A DNA stretch of 58,474 bases, taken from Candidatus Levybacteria bacterium RIFCSPLOWO2_12_FULL_41_12 (GTDB lineage Bacteria; Patescibacteriota; Microgenomatia; Levybacterales; UBA12049). Position numbers and translations under genes: made by a program. The stretch spans positions 103,896 through 162,369 of the forward strand of contig MFPL01000007.1 of NCBI GenBank assembly GCA_001784155.1. The letters run 5' to 3'. Positions 30,179-37,467 of this stretch are shown piece by piece (position 1 is the first letter of the stretch; each line of letters opens with the position of its first letter). Under the pieces are notes generated by a model. The model searched no databases. It was given only the letters and a program-made list of their open reading frames with translations, and was not told where the DNA came from.

Positions 30179-30730
30179 CTAGAAGTTTACCTTTATATCT
30201 TTTTTTTCTTCGTCCGAGGCGGCGAAGAATTCTGCGGGCTTAAAATTAAGAAGCCTTGCAAAAATTACATTTGGAAATATTTCAAGTTTTGTATTGTAAT
30301 TCAAAACATTACTGTTATAAAATTGTCTAGAATAAGCAATTTTATTTTCCGTATCGGAAAGTTCCTCCTGAAGTTCTTTGAAATTCTCGCTCGCCCTAAG
30401 GGTAGGATAATTTTCAGCTACCGCAAATAGAGACTTAAGGGCACCCGTAAGCATGTTATTTGCCTGAGCCTTTTCTTCTGGTCCTTGAGCTTTCATAAGC
30501 TGAGACCTAAGTTCAGTAACTTTTTCAAAAAGACCTTTCTCATGCTTTGCGTACCCCTTAACGGTCTCGATCAAGTTTGGTATCAGACTTGTTCGTCTTT
30601 TTAGTTGGACATCTATCTGGGACAACGCTTCTCTTACCCTAAACCTCGTAATAATAAGGCTGTTGTATAGATAGAGTACGAAAAGAGCCACTGCTCCTCC
30701 TATGACTGCTAGTATTATTGTTAGATTCAT
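30179..30730 (-). CDS. lemA: LemA family protein
   Basis: 183 aa. One N-terminal membrane segment ([18 protein letters not shown]) is followed by the LemA helical domain: [40 protein letters not shown], and the conserved [24 protein letters not shown]. Function is poorly known; it usually accompanies HtpX. GGTGGTGATG precedes the start as a plausible ribosome binding site. Confidence 0.95.
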   Translation of the reverse strand: MNLTIILAVIGGAVALFVLYLYNSLIITRFRVREALSQIDVQLKRRTSLIPNLIETVKGYAKHEKGLFEKVTELRSQLMKAQGPEEKAQANNMLTGALKSLFAVAENYPTLRASENFKELQEELSDTENKIAYSRQFYNSNVLNYNTKLEIFPNVIFARLLNFKPAEFFAASDEEKKDIKVNF

Positions 30731-30742
30731 TTACATCACCAC

Positions 30743-32506
30743 CTAACTCCTAAGAATTTTGATTAAGCTATTATAGCTTAGCGTATTAATTATATCATCT
30801 TTCTGGGCCCAACCGCGCCTAGCAATAGCTACCCCGTATTTCATAAGCTCCATTTGGTCCGAGGCATGACTGTCGGTATTTATGACAAGTTTTACTCCGG
30901 CATTTACAGCCCTTCTTACTAGCGAATCGGGGAGATCAAGTCTTTGTGGCCAGCTGTTAATTTCCAAAATTTTATTATTATTTTTGCAAAAATCAAAGAG
31001 TCTGTCCCAATCCAAATCATACCCTCCCCGCTTGTTATAGAGTCTTCCTGTAGGGTGGGCTAAAATGCGCGCTTTTTTGTAAGATAGTCCTGAAATGATT
31101 CTGTCTGTCATTTGTGTAGGCGGCATGTTAAAAACAGAATGAACAGAGACAATAGCAGCGTCAAGAGTCTGAAGGGTCCTATCATCCACGGCGAGTTTTC
31201 CGGTAGGTAGGATATCTACCTCGAGCATCTTTATTACGTTCACCCTGTAGAGCGATTTTACCCTGTCAAGCTCTTCATTCCTCCTGGCAACCAAATCATA
31301 GATTTGCCCAGCGGTGTGTTTGGAGATACTCGGGTTATGCTCTGAAAAGCCTATGTACTCATAGTTTAGACTTGCTGCTTTAGTTATCATTTCCTCTGCG
31401 CTGCTTCTTCCTAAATCATGACTCGGTTCTATTGGAAAGCTTGAGTGAATATGAAAATCTCCTTTAATATCCGGAAGATCAACAAGCCTGGGTAGAGTAT
31501 GTTTTATCGCTCTTTCAACTTCGCCGGTATCTTCGCGTATTTCTGGAGGAACCCAGTCCAGGCCTATCGCGTGGTAAAAATCTTCTTCGGTTGCGTAGCA
31601 TAAAAGGATTTCTTTGTCTTTGTTTTTAACCTTGATTCCTCGTTCGGAAAGAGACATGCCGCGCGTCAATGCGTATTCTCGTAGGCGTACGTTATGTGCC
31701 TTGCTTCCTGTAAAATGCTGGAGAAGAGATCCGAATGACTTATGGGGTTGAATCATTAGGTCTACTTGTTTTCCGCCTAATGCGAGAACGGATGCGGTTG
31801 AAGGACCTTTCTCGATCACCCTTTCCAGGTATGGCATATTCACAAAATGTTCAATTACTTCTTTGGGATGGTCGGATGCTACGGCAATATCCACGTCCCC
31901 TACGGTGGGTGACATTCTGCGAAGACTACCCAAAAGCTCTGCTTGTTTAACATTCTTATTCAAATAAAGGTAATCAATTACTCTCATTCCGGCCTCGAAA
32001 GCGATTGGGAGTACCATTCTTGTAGTTTTACCGATGCCTTGCTTAAATTCTTCAATTGCCCTTAAGATATTTTTTTCCGACTTTTCCCCAAAGCCTGCAA
32101 GCTTTGCAATTTCGCCTTTCTTTGCTATCTTTTCAAGCTCTAAGGCTGGACTTTTAGGCCCAAGACCAAATTCAAGAGCAAGTCTATATGCTTTCTTAGG
32201 TCCTATGCTTGGAATCTCCATAATTTCAAAGACAGCAGGGGGAATATCCTTCAAAACTGATTCAAAGTATGAAACCTTACCTTTCTTGAATAGCTCCTCA
32301 AGCCTGCCTTTTATTGTCTTGCCTATATTGGGTACGTTTTCGAGCCTACCTTCTTCGTAGAGGTTTTTGAGTTGTTCGGGAAGAGACTCTATCGTATCTG
32401 CGGCATTTTCGTAGGCTATTAACTGGAAGTAGAATTTTCTTTCGTCTTTAATCCTGTAGGCTGCGGCAACGTTTCGCAATAGCTTCGCGATTTCGTGGTT
32501 ATCCAC
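30743..32506 (-). CDS. polX: DNA polymerase/3'-5' exonuclease PolX
   Basis: 587 aa. N-terminal helix-hairpin-helix repeats (NVPNIGKTIKGRLEELF, IPSIGPKKAYRL), then the family X catalytic motif GSLRRMSPTVGDVDIAV with its DxD. A C-terminal PHP domain (KGDFHIHSSFP, GFSEHNPSI, INTDSHASDQ) gives exonuclease or AP-endonuclease activity. It would act in base excision and gap repair. The start is GTG 32506, with a -10 box eight bases upstream. It is the first gene of the ten-gene run ending in dnaE. Confidence 0.95.
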   Translation of the reverse strand: MDNHEIAKLLRNVAAAYRIKDERKFYFQLIAYENAADTIESLPEQLKNLYEEGRLENVPNIGKTIKGRLEELFKKGKVSYFESVLKDIPPAVFEIMEIPSIGPKKAYRLALEFGLGPKSPALELEKIAKKGEIAKLAGFGEKSEKNILRAIEEFKQGIGKTTRMVLPIAFEAGMRVIDYLYLNKNVKQAELLGSLRRMSPTVGDVDIAVASDHPKEVIEHFVNMPYLERVIEKGPSTASVLALGGKQVDLMIQPHKSFGSLLQHFTGSKAHNVRLREYALTRGMSLSERGIKVKNKDKEILLCYATEEDFYHAIGLDWVPPEIREDTGEVERAIKHTLPRLVDLPDIKGDFHIHSSFPIEPSHDLGRSSAEEMITKAASLNYEYIGFSEHNPSISKHTAGQIYDLVARRNEELDRVKSLYRVNVIKMLEVDILPTGKLAVDDRTLQTLDAAIVSVHSVFNMPPTQMTDRIISGLSYKKARILAHPTGRLYNKRGGYDLDWDRLFDFCKNNNKILEINSWPQRLDLPDSLVRRAVNAGVKLVINTDSHASDQMELMKYGVAIARRGWAQKDDIINTLSYNSLIKILRS

Positions 32507-32514
32507 TTCGCTTC

Positions 32515-32544
32515 ATAATAGCAAAAACATTGACGCTTTGGCAA
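32515..32544 (-). promoter_or_regulatory. Promoter of the polX-dnaE run, leaderless geometry
   Basis: Minus strand: TTGCCA (32539-32544), 18-bp spacer, TATTAT (32515-32520), then 8 bases to GTG 32506. It physically overlaps the divergent tRNA-Asp promoter. Confidence 0.55.
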
Positions 32545-32558
32545 TTATTTGTTAGTAT
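32530..32558 (+). promoter_or_regulatory. tRNA-Asp promoter
   Basis: TTGACG (32530-32535), 17-bp spacer, TAGTAT (32553-32558). The predicted start is near 32565, about 11 bases before the mature tRNA. Confidence 0.6.
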
Positions 32559-32575
32559 GAGGTACCAAATTATTT

Positions 32576-32650
32576 GGGGTGGTAGCTCAGTTTGGTTAGA
32601 GCGCTTCCCTGTCACGGAAGAGGTCGCGGGTTCGAGTCCCGTCCGCCCCG
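32576..32650 (+). tRNA. tRNA-Asp (anticodon GTC)
   Basis: 75 bases. Acceptor GGGGTGG pairs with CCGCCCC, D stem GCTC/GAGC, anticodon stem CTTCC/GGAAG with loop CTGTCAC (anticodon 32611-32613), T stem GCGGG/CCCGT. The discriminator is G, and CCA is not encoded; the genome continues CACATTCG. Confidence 0.95.
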
Positions 32651-32743
32651 CACATTCGACTCGCTTTGTTCGCTCAGTGCGTACAAAGAAAAATAGTATC
32701 AGGGGGTAGGGACGAGAAGTTTATACCGAGCATCGTCGAAGTA

Positions 32744-32760
32744 AGTCCCGTCCACCCCGC
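32744..32760 (+). repeat. Partial copy of the tRNA-Asp 3' end
   Basis: AGTCCCGTCCACCCCGC matches 32635-32651 (T arm to trailer of tRNA-Asp) at 16 of 17 bases, 109 bp downstream. It could be a decayed tRNA duplicate or the far end of a tiny tRNA-targeted insertion. The 32651-32796 gap also holds a 6-bp hairpin (CTTTGT/ACAAAG, 32664-32688). Confidence 0.6.
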
Positions 32761-32796
32761 CCACTGCCCATTATCTCTGCCTGGGAAAGGAGAAAA

Positions 32797-33396
32797 ATGG
32801 CAAGAACATCAAAAAGGAAAGAAAGCAAAAATAGTAAAACCCCTATAAATCAGGATATATTAACAAAACTGGGATTAAACCAATCTTATGTAAGCCTGGC
32901 GTTGGGAATCGCTGTCGTGCTCATAATAGGCTTTCTGGCTTTATTTTTTCTTCGTGACAAAAACGGTCTCCAGAATGTGTCTATAAGAGATATTCTTACG
33001 GGTGACAGAGACGCTCAGGACGAGCAAGTTGATAACGCACCTAAGGAATATATCGTAAAGGACGGAGATAATCTTTGGATGATTGCGGAGAATCATTATA
33101 AATCCGGATACAATTGGATTGACATCGCAAAGGCAAACAATTTAACTGATCCCAATCTTATTGAAGCAGGACAGAAACTTAATATTCCGCAAAACGTAAA
33201 AGTTATAATACCCTTAGGACAAGGGCAGGCGCTCATAGCTGGTACATCCTATACGACAGTTGATGGGGATACTTTGTGGGATATTAGCGTAAGAGCGTAC
33301 GGAGATGGGTATAAATGGGTAGAGGTAGCCGATTTTAATAAGCTTCCAAACCCAGATATTATTCCAGTTGGTACAGTGCTGAGTATACCTAGATAA
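32797..33396 (+). CDS. Membrane-anchored protein with two LysM domains
   Basis: 199 aa. A basic head (ARTSKRKESKNSK) precedes one membrane segment (VSLALGIAVVLIIGFLALFFL). Two LysM modules follow: EYIVKDGDNLWMIAENHY...LIEAGQKLNIP and SYTTVDGDTLWDISVRAY...IIPVGTVLSIP. LysM binds N-acetylglucosamine in peptidoglycan, so the protein probably tethers the membrane to the wall. AAAGGAG lies five bases before the ATG. It may be read through from tRNA-Asp, since no separate promoter is evident. Confidence 0.85.
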   Translation: MARTSKRKESKNSKTPINQDILTKLGLNQSYVSLALGIAVVLIIGFLALFFLRDKNGLQNVSIRDILTGDRDAQDEQVDNAPKEYIVKDGDNLWMIAENHYKSGYNWIDIAKANNLTDPNLIEAGQKLNIPQNVKVIIPLGQGQALIAGTSYTTVDGDTLWDISVRAYGDGYKWVEVADFNKLPNPDIIPVGTVLSIPR

Positions 33397-33438
33397 CCTT
33401 TACATTTTCTAGAACTTGGATTAAGCTTAATTTAAGCC

Positions 33439-34092
33439 ATGATTCAAGATCGAATAAGGATTTTTGAAATAAGCCTTTTAAAGGCGGGTATTCTTTTATT
33501 CTTTCTCTTTTTATTTGGCAATATATTGATTTTGGATATTCTGTTTATCCAGAACCTGAAAGCCAAGGCAATCGTTTCAAGCCTGGAAACAGAGAAAATA
33601 CCCTCTGATGAATCGAATCCAGGGTCTGAAAATCAAGGCTTGTGCCCTGCAAGTTGTATTTCAGAGATAAGACAGGCTAGCTTATCTTCAGAGCAAAGGG
33701 TTTCGACACCAACAACAGTCACTTCTCAAGTGAAAGAGTCTCTGATTACCCTTGGAACGGGCACTAATGCATCAACGGACTACGAAAATGTTCTTACAAC
33801 GCAAGTTTACATAGACCCTTCGAAATACGGAAATATTAAATCAGTTAAGTTCGAGGTCTCAATAGCTGTTCCTACGGCAAATCAATTCGTATATGTGAGG
33901 TTATTTAATGTGACCGATAATAATCCCGTTTGGAATTCAGAAATGTATATGTCAGGCGGTCCCTCCTCATACCTCGTCTCCGGCCCAATAACACTAACTT
34001 CGGGAAATAAGCTTTATGTCGTTCAAATAAAGAGTCAGCTAAAAGCGCTGACGAATCTGAACCAAGCAAGACTTCGAATAAAAACTTATTAG
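33439..34092 (+). CDS. Membrane-anchored protein of unknown function
   Basis: 217 aa. One N-terminal membrane segment (LLKAGILLFFLFLFGNILIL) leads to a Ser/Thr/Glu-rich linker with a CPASC motif. The last 120 residues are strand-rich (VYIDPSKYGNIKSVKFEVSI, QFVYVRLFNVTDNNPVWNSE), likely a jelly-roll-like beta domain exposed outside the cell. No family was recognised. It sits between the LysM gene and tRNA-Gly. Confidence 0.65.
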   Translation: MIQDRIRIFEISLLKAGILLFFLFLFGNILILDILFIQNLKAKAIVSSLETEKIPSDESNPGSENQGLCPASCISEIRQASLSSEQRVSTPTTVTSQVKESLITLGTGTNASTDYENVLTTQVYIDPSKYGNIKSVKFEVSIAVPTANQFVYVRLFNVTDNNPVWNSEMYMSGGPSSYLVSGPITLTSGNKLYVVQIKSQLKALTNLNQARLRIKTY

Positions 34093-34101
34093 TGTTATAA
34101 T
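34073..34101 (+). promoter_or_regulatory. tRNA-Gly promoter
   Basis: TTCGAA (34073-34078), 17-bp spacer, TATAAT (34096-34101). The start is predicted a few bases before the tRNA. The -35 lies in the end of the upstream gene. Confidence 0.45.
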
Positions 34102-34110
34102 CCCAACTAA

Positions 34111-34182
34111 GCGGTGGTAGTTCAGTGGTAGAACGTCTCCTTCCCAAGGAGAAGGTCGCCGGTTCGAATCCGGTTCGCCGCT
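34111..34182 (+). tRNA. tRNA-Gly (anticodon CCC)
   Basis: 72 bases. Acceptor GCGGTGG with TCGCCGC, D stem GTTC/GAAC, anticodon stem TCTCC/GGAGA with loop TTCCCAA (anticodon 34143-34145), T stem GCCGG/CCGGT. CCA is not encoded. Confidence 0.95.
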
Positions 34183-34198
34183 CACATTTTCCCAACTG

Positions 34199-34227
34199 TT
34201 GACGTTTACCGGGCAATTTGATATTAT
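34199..34227 (+). promoter_or_regulatory. pyrG promoter, leaderless geometry
   Basis: TTGACG (34199-34204), 17-bp spacer, TATTAT (34222-34227). Only five bases separate it from GTG 34233, so the mRNA should begin at or beside the start codon. Confidence 0.65.
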
Positions 34228-34232
34228 TAATC

Positions 34233-35948
34233 GTGCCCGATAGTAATATAAAAAAAGGAAGAAATCCTTCGACTTCGCTCAGGACGAAGTACATTTTTGT
34301 CTCCGGAGGCGTCATTTCAGGCATCGGCAAAGGCATCACGGCAGCTTCAATTTCACTTCTTTTAAAGTCCTCAGGGTACAAGGTGTCACCAATAAAATTT
34401 GAAAACTACCTCAACTTAGACGCAGGCACAATTAATCCGATAGAACACGGAGATACTTTTCTCTGTGAGGATGGAACAGAGGCAGACATGGACATTGGGA
34501 CTTATGAAAAATTTCTCAACGAAGACATGGGAATAGATAACTTCGTTACTATGGGAAAGATTTACTCAACAGTTATTGAAAAAGAAAGAAGATTTGAGTA
34601 CAACGGCGAAGACGTCGAAGCAATACCGCACATAACTGACGAGATTATAAGAAGAATTAAAAGTCTAGCCACAAAAAAGGCTGCAGATATTGTAGTTATC
34701 GAATTAGGCGGAACAGCAGGGGAATATCAGAACGTATTTTATTACGAAGCATCAAGAATTCTAACACTTAAGAACCCTGGCGATGTAATTCACGTACATG
34801 TAAGCTATGTGCCCACGCCCCCACACTTAGGAGAGCCGAAGACAAAACCTACTCAATTATCTGTGCGCACATTGAACTCATTAGGTATTCAACCTGATTT
34901 TATAATTACTCGTTCTGAAAAGTTCTTAGATGAAAGAAGGAGAGACAGGTTGGCGCTTTTTTGCAACGTTTCGCCGGAAAACGTGATATCAAGCCCTGAT
35001 TCTGAGTCGGTCTATCAAGTTCCTCTCGTTTTAAATGAACAAGAACTTCCTAGAAAAATCTTAGAAAAACTAGGCTTATCCTTTAAAGCGCCAAAGCTTT
35101 TGGAATGGGAAAAGTTTGTAAAAAGCATAAAGCACGCAAAGTCTCAGAAGAAATCTTTTGAAGTAGCGATAGTAGGTAAATATTTTGGGACAGGAGACTA
35201 TGAATTGCGCGACTCATACGCAGCGCTTTTTGATGCAATAGATCACGCCTCGTACCGATTGGGTATTAAGATTAAAACAAGGTGGGTAAACGCACAAAAA
35301 GCAGAGACCGAAGGAAAGCTTGACGAGTTGATAGGAAATCCGGACGGAATAATAGTTCCGATCGGTTGGGGAGAGAGAGGAGCTGAGGGTATGATTAGAG
35401 CAGCAGGGTATGCCAGAGACAGAAAGATCCCCTATCTTGGGCTCTGTTATGGAATGCAGCTTGCTTCAATATCCTACGCCAGAGACGTCTTGGGAATTAA
35501 AGATGCAGATACAGAGGAAAATAACACGGATGGAAAAGAAAACGTAATTCACCTAATGCCTATGCAAAAATTATTCATGGAAAAACGCGCTTATGGCGGC
35601 ACAATGAGGCTTGGATCGTGGCGTGCAATTGTTAAAAAGGGAACACACGCATATGAGCTTTATAATAAATACAACGATTTTATAGATAGATCAAAAGGAA
35701 TAACATCAGAAAGACACAGGCACAGATTCGAGTTTAGTAATAGATATGCAGATAGGTTTGAAAAGGAGGGTTTTGTAATTAGCGCGAGATCGGTAGACGA
35801 AAATCTCGTAGAAATAATAGAGCTTTCTAAGGAATTACATCCATTTTATTTGGGAACACAAGGACACCCGGAATACAGAAGCCGTCCTCTCAGGCCGCAT
35901 CCAATATTTCTCGGGTTCCTAGAACAAGTTGCCCAATTGAAGAAATAG
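34233..35948 (+). CDS. pyrG: CTP synthase
   Basis: 571 aa. The synthetase domain begins KYIFVSGGVISGIGKGITAA and has the usual EHGDTFLCEDGTEADMDIG and ELGGTAGEYQN. The C-terminal glutaminase has Cys in YLGLCYGMQLAS and the His-Glu pair in GTQGHPEYRSRP. It converts UTP to CTP using glutamine and ATP. About 24 residues precede the conserved N terminus. Eight of them (NPSTSLRT) are encoded by a REP-like palindrome at 34266-34289. No ATG precedes the conserved core; GTG 34233 fits the promoter, while TTG 34218 lies inside it. Confidence 0.95.
   Translation: MPDSNIKKGRNPSTSLRTKYIFVSGGVISGIGKGITAASISLLLKSSGYKVSPIKFENYLNLDAGTINPIEHGDTFLCEDGTEADMDIGTYEKFLNEDMGIDNFVTMGKIYSTVIEKERRFEYNGEDVEAIPHITDEIIRRIKSLATKKAADIVVIELGGTAGEYQNVFYYEASRILTLKNPGDVIHVHVSYVPTPPHLGEPKTKPTQLSVRTLNSLGIQPDFIITRSEKFLDERRRDRLALFCNVSPENVISSPDSESVYQVPLVLNEQELPRKILEKLGLSFKAPKLLEWEKFVKSIKHAKSQKKSFEVAIVGKYFGTGDYELRDSYAALFDAIDHASYRLGIKIKTRWVNAQKAETEGKLDELIGNPDGIIVPIGWGERGAEGMIRAAGYARDRKIPYLGLCYGMQLASISYARDVLGIKDADTEENNTDGKENVIHLMPMQKLFMEKRAYGGTMRLGSWRAIVKKGTHAYELYNKYNDFIDRSKGITSERHRHRFEFSNRYADRFEKEGFVISARSVDENLVEIIELSKELHPFYLGTQGHPEYRSRPLRPHPIFLGFLEQVAQLKK
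34266..34289 (+). repeat. REP-like palindrome inside the pyrG coding start
   Basis: The unit CTTCGACTTCGCTCAGGA can form hairpins through TCCT/AGGA and CTTCG/CGAAG. It matches the loose pattern YTTCGRC...GCTCAG shared with the tRNA-trailer repeats and is read in frame. Confidence 0.65.
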
Positions 35949-35965
35949 TTATTTTTAGGTATAAT
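35937..35965 (+). promoter_or_regulatory. rplS promoter, leaderless geometry
   Basis: TTGAAG (35937-35942), 17-bp spacer, TATAAT (35960-35965), then six bases to ATG 35972. The -35 overlaps the last codons of pyrG. Confidence 0.65.
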
Positions 35966-35971
35966 AGCCTC

Positions 35972-36253
35972 ATGTTAAAAACAATAGATTTCGTAGCGGG
36001 TGACACTGTCAGAGTCTCCCAAAAAATTAAAGACGGAGACAAGACGAGAATTCAGGTATTTGAAGGCGTAGTTCTCCAAATAAGAGGACGTGGAGAAAAT
36101 AAAATGTTTACCGTCAGAAAAACTGTAGGGGACGTTGCGGTAGAGCGAATATGGCCGGTTAATTCCCCAAGTATTGAAGACGTCAAGCTTAAAGAAAAGC
36201 CAAAAAAAACTCCTAGGAGAGCAAGGCTTTTCCATCTCCGAAACACAAATTAG
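35972..36253 (+). CDS. rplS: Ribosomal protein bL19
   Basis: 93 aa, shorter than the usual 110-120. Conserved parts are FVAGDTVRVSQKIKDGDKTRIQVFEGVVLQIRG, the GENKMFTVRK strand, GVAVERIWPVNSPSI-like DVAVERIWPVNSPSIEDVK, and RARLFHLR. It lies at the 30S-50S interface. It is followed 12 bases later by yraN; trmD and rimM, frequent partners, are absent here. Confidence 0.95.
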   Translation: MLKTIDFVAGDTVRVSQKIKDGDKTRIQVFEGVVLQIRGRGENKMFTVRKTVGDVAVERIWPVNSPSIEDVKLKEKPKKTPRRARLFHLRNTN

Positions 36254-36265
36254 TAGTTATTATTA

Positions 36266-36628
36266 ATGAGGATTGTAAATCCTACTGCTCAAAAAGGTGA
36301 AAATATAGCCTGCGAATTCCTCAAGAAAAAAGGCTATAAAATCATTGAAAGAAATTTCAGAAAAGGATATGGCGAGATAGATATTATTGCTATCAAAGAT
36401 AAAACGTTGGTTTTTGTTGAAGTCAAAACCAGAACGTCAAATGCCTATGGTACTCCGTTTGAGGCGATTTCCTACTTCAAATTAAAATCTTTGGTCAAAA
36501 CCGCGCAGTTTTATAAAGTTTTAAATCCACGGTTACCCGACAGCTTAAGAATCGATGCAATTTCAGTTTTACTTGATAAATCCAAGGATACTACAAACGT
36601 AGAGCACATGGAGAATGTTTCCAGCTAA
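36266..36628 (+). CDS. yraN: YraN family (UPF0102) endonuclease-like protein
   Basis: 120 aa. The family core is GYKIIERNFRKGYGEIDIIA followed by FVEVKTR, a restriction-endonuclease-like D/E...ExK motif. Function is not established; related to Holliday-junction-resolvase-fold proteins. Neighbouring rplS is its common genomic context. Confidence 0.9.
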   Translation: MRIVNPTAQKGENIACEFLKKKGYKIIERNFRKGYGEIDIIAIKDKTLVFVEVKTRTSNAYGTPFEAISYFKLKSLVKTAQFYKVLNPRLPDSLRIDAISVLLDKSKDTTNVEHMENVSS

Positions 36629-36632
36629 ATGA

Positions 36633-36638
36633 TATAAT
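36633..36638 (+). promoter_or_regulatory. -10 box of the DUF1653 gene
   Basis: TATAAT six bases before ATG 36645, again the leaderless spacing. No clear -35 at 17 bp (GGAGAA). Confidence 0.45.
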
Positions 36639-36644
36639 TTTCGT

Positions 36645-36881
36645 ATGGGTGAAGTTAAAGTTGGTGAGATTTATAAACATTTCAAAGGACATGTGGTTAA
36701 GGTGATTGCGGTTGGCCGGCATTCTGAAACAAGAGAGTGGTACGTAGTTTATGAAAAAACAGAAGACGGAGACGGATACAAAAAGGGCGACGTTTGGATA
36801 AGACCTAAGGATATGTTTTTGGAAACAGTTGAGCTCGACGGCAAAAAATTTCCCAGATTTGAAATAATCTCTAATACTTAA
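36645..36881 (+). CDS. DUF1653 family protein
   Basis: 78 aa. The small beta domain is recognisable from KVGEIYKHFKGHVVKVIAVGRHSETREWYVVYE and VWIRPKDMFLETVELDGKKFPRF. It is widespread and uncharacterised. It overlaps the convergent gene by 11 bases. Confidence 0.88.
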   Translation: MGEVKVGEIYKHFKGHVVKVIAVGRHSETREWYVVYEKTEDGDGYKKGDVWIRPKDMFLETVELDGKKFPRFEIISNT

Positions 36882-37425
36882 GCGTTTTTTGAGCTACGGT
36901 CGCTGGAGAAGCCAATATTCTTCGTTGATGAACTAATAATTGGGGATCCATTGGAACAGCTTTTCCGTCTTTGGCCAACTGTAATAACTCTATATAGCCG
37001 TTCATGTCGGCAGAGGTAGCTACTGGAAGTTTTGATATTTTCTCTACGTCTTTCGCCAAGCCCCAGGCATGTAGTGGTGTATTTGTTTGCTCATCACCAT
37101 ATCTAGCTATTCTAGGAGCAGCAAGGCCACTCATAACATATAACACCTCTTTTAGGCCTTGAAGTTCAATTGTGTAATCTTGCCCTCTGTCTGAACGAAG
37201 ATCGAATCGAACCTTTCCGTCTCCAACTTTATATTCAAAGGGAATTGTAGCGTAAGAATATTTTGCTTCGTAAAACCTGCCGACTACATCTCTTGCTAAG
37301 CCTTGGAAAACACTAGCCCTCCCAATAGCGTCTCCTTGGTCTTTTCTTCTATCCAAGAGTCTTTGAATTAAAACTGGTTTGTCTCTGACTTCTATTGGTG
37401 GATCTTCAGGACTTCTTTTTGCCAT
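36871..37425 (-). CDS. Hypothetical protein, 184 aa
   Basis: No family was recognised. It is soluble and charged, with a predicted mixed alpha/beta middle (SYATIPFEYKVGDGKVRFDL, YTIELQGLKEVLYVMSGLAA). There are no Cys residues and no signal peptide. The start at ATG 37425 is well supported by a promoter six bases upstream. Confidence 0.6.
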   Translation of the reverse strand: MAKRSPEDPPIEVRDKPVLIQRLLDRRKDQGDAIGRASVFQGLARDVVGRFYEAKYSYATIPFEYKVGDGKVRFDLRSDRGQDYTIELQGLKEVLYVMSGLAAPRIARYGDEQTNTPLHAWGLAKDVEKISKLPVATSADMNGYIELLQLAKDGKAVPMDPQLLVHQRRILASPATVAQKTLKY

Positions 37426-37431
37426 GTGCGG

Positions 37432-37460
37432 ATTTTATGTCAAAAAGATTGAAATGTCAA
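37432..37460 (-). promoter_or_regulatory. Promoter of the 184-aa gene, leaderless geometry
   Basis: Minus strand: perfect TTGACA (37455-37460), 17-bp spacer, TAAAAT (37432-37437), six bases to ATG 37425. It fills most of the gap to uvrB. Confidence 0.7.
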
Positions 37461-37467
37461 CCTAAGT

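Noticed and set aside
32576-32760. A mobile element integrated at tRNA-Asp
   Set aside because: The repeats are only 109 bp apart and enclose no gene, so at most a remnant is present; kept only as a low-level finding.
33905-34381. 158-codon minus-strand frame
   Set aside because: It runs across tRNA-Gly, the pyrG promoter and the pyrG start; the product contains only reversed tRNA and repeat sequence.
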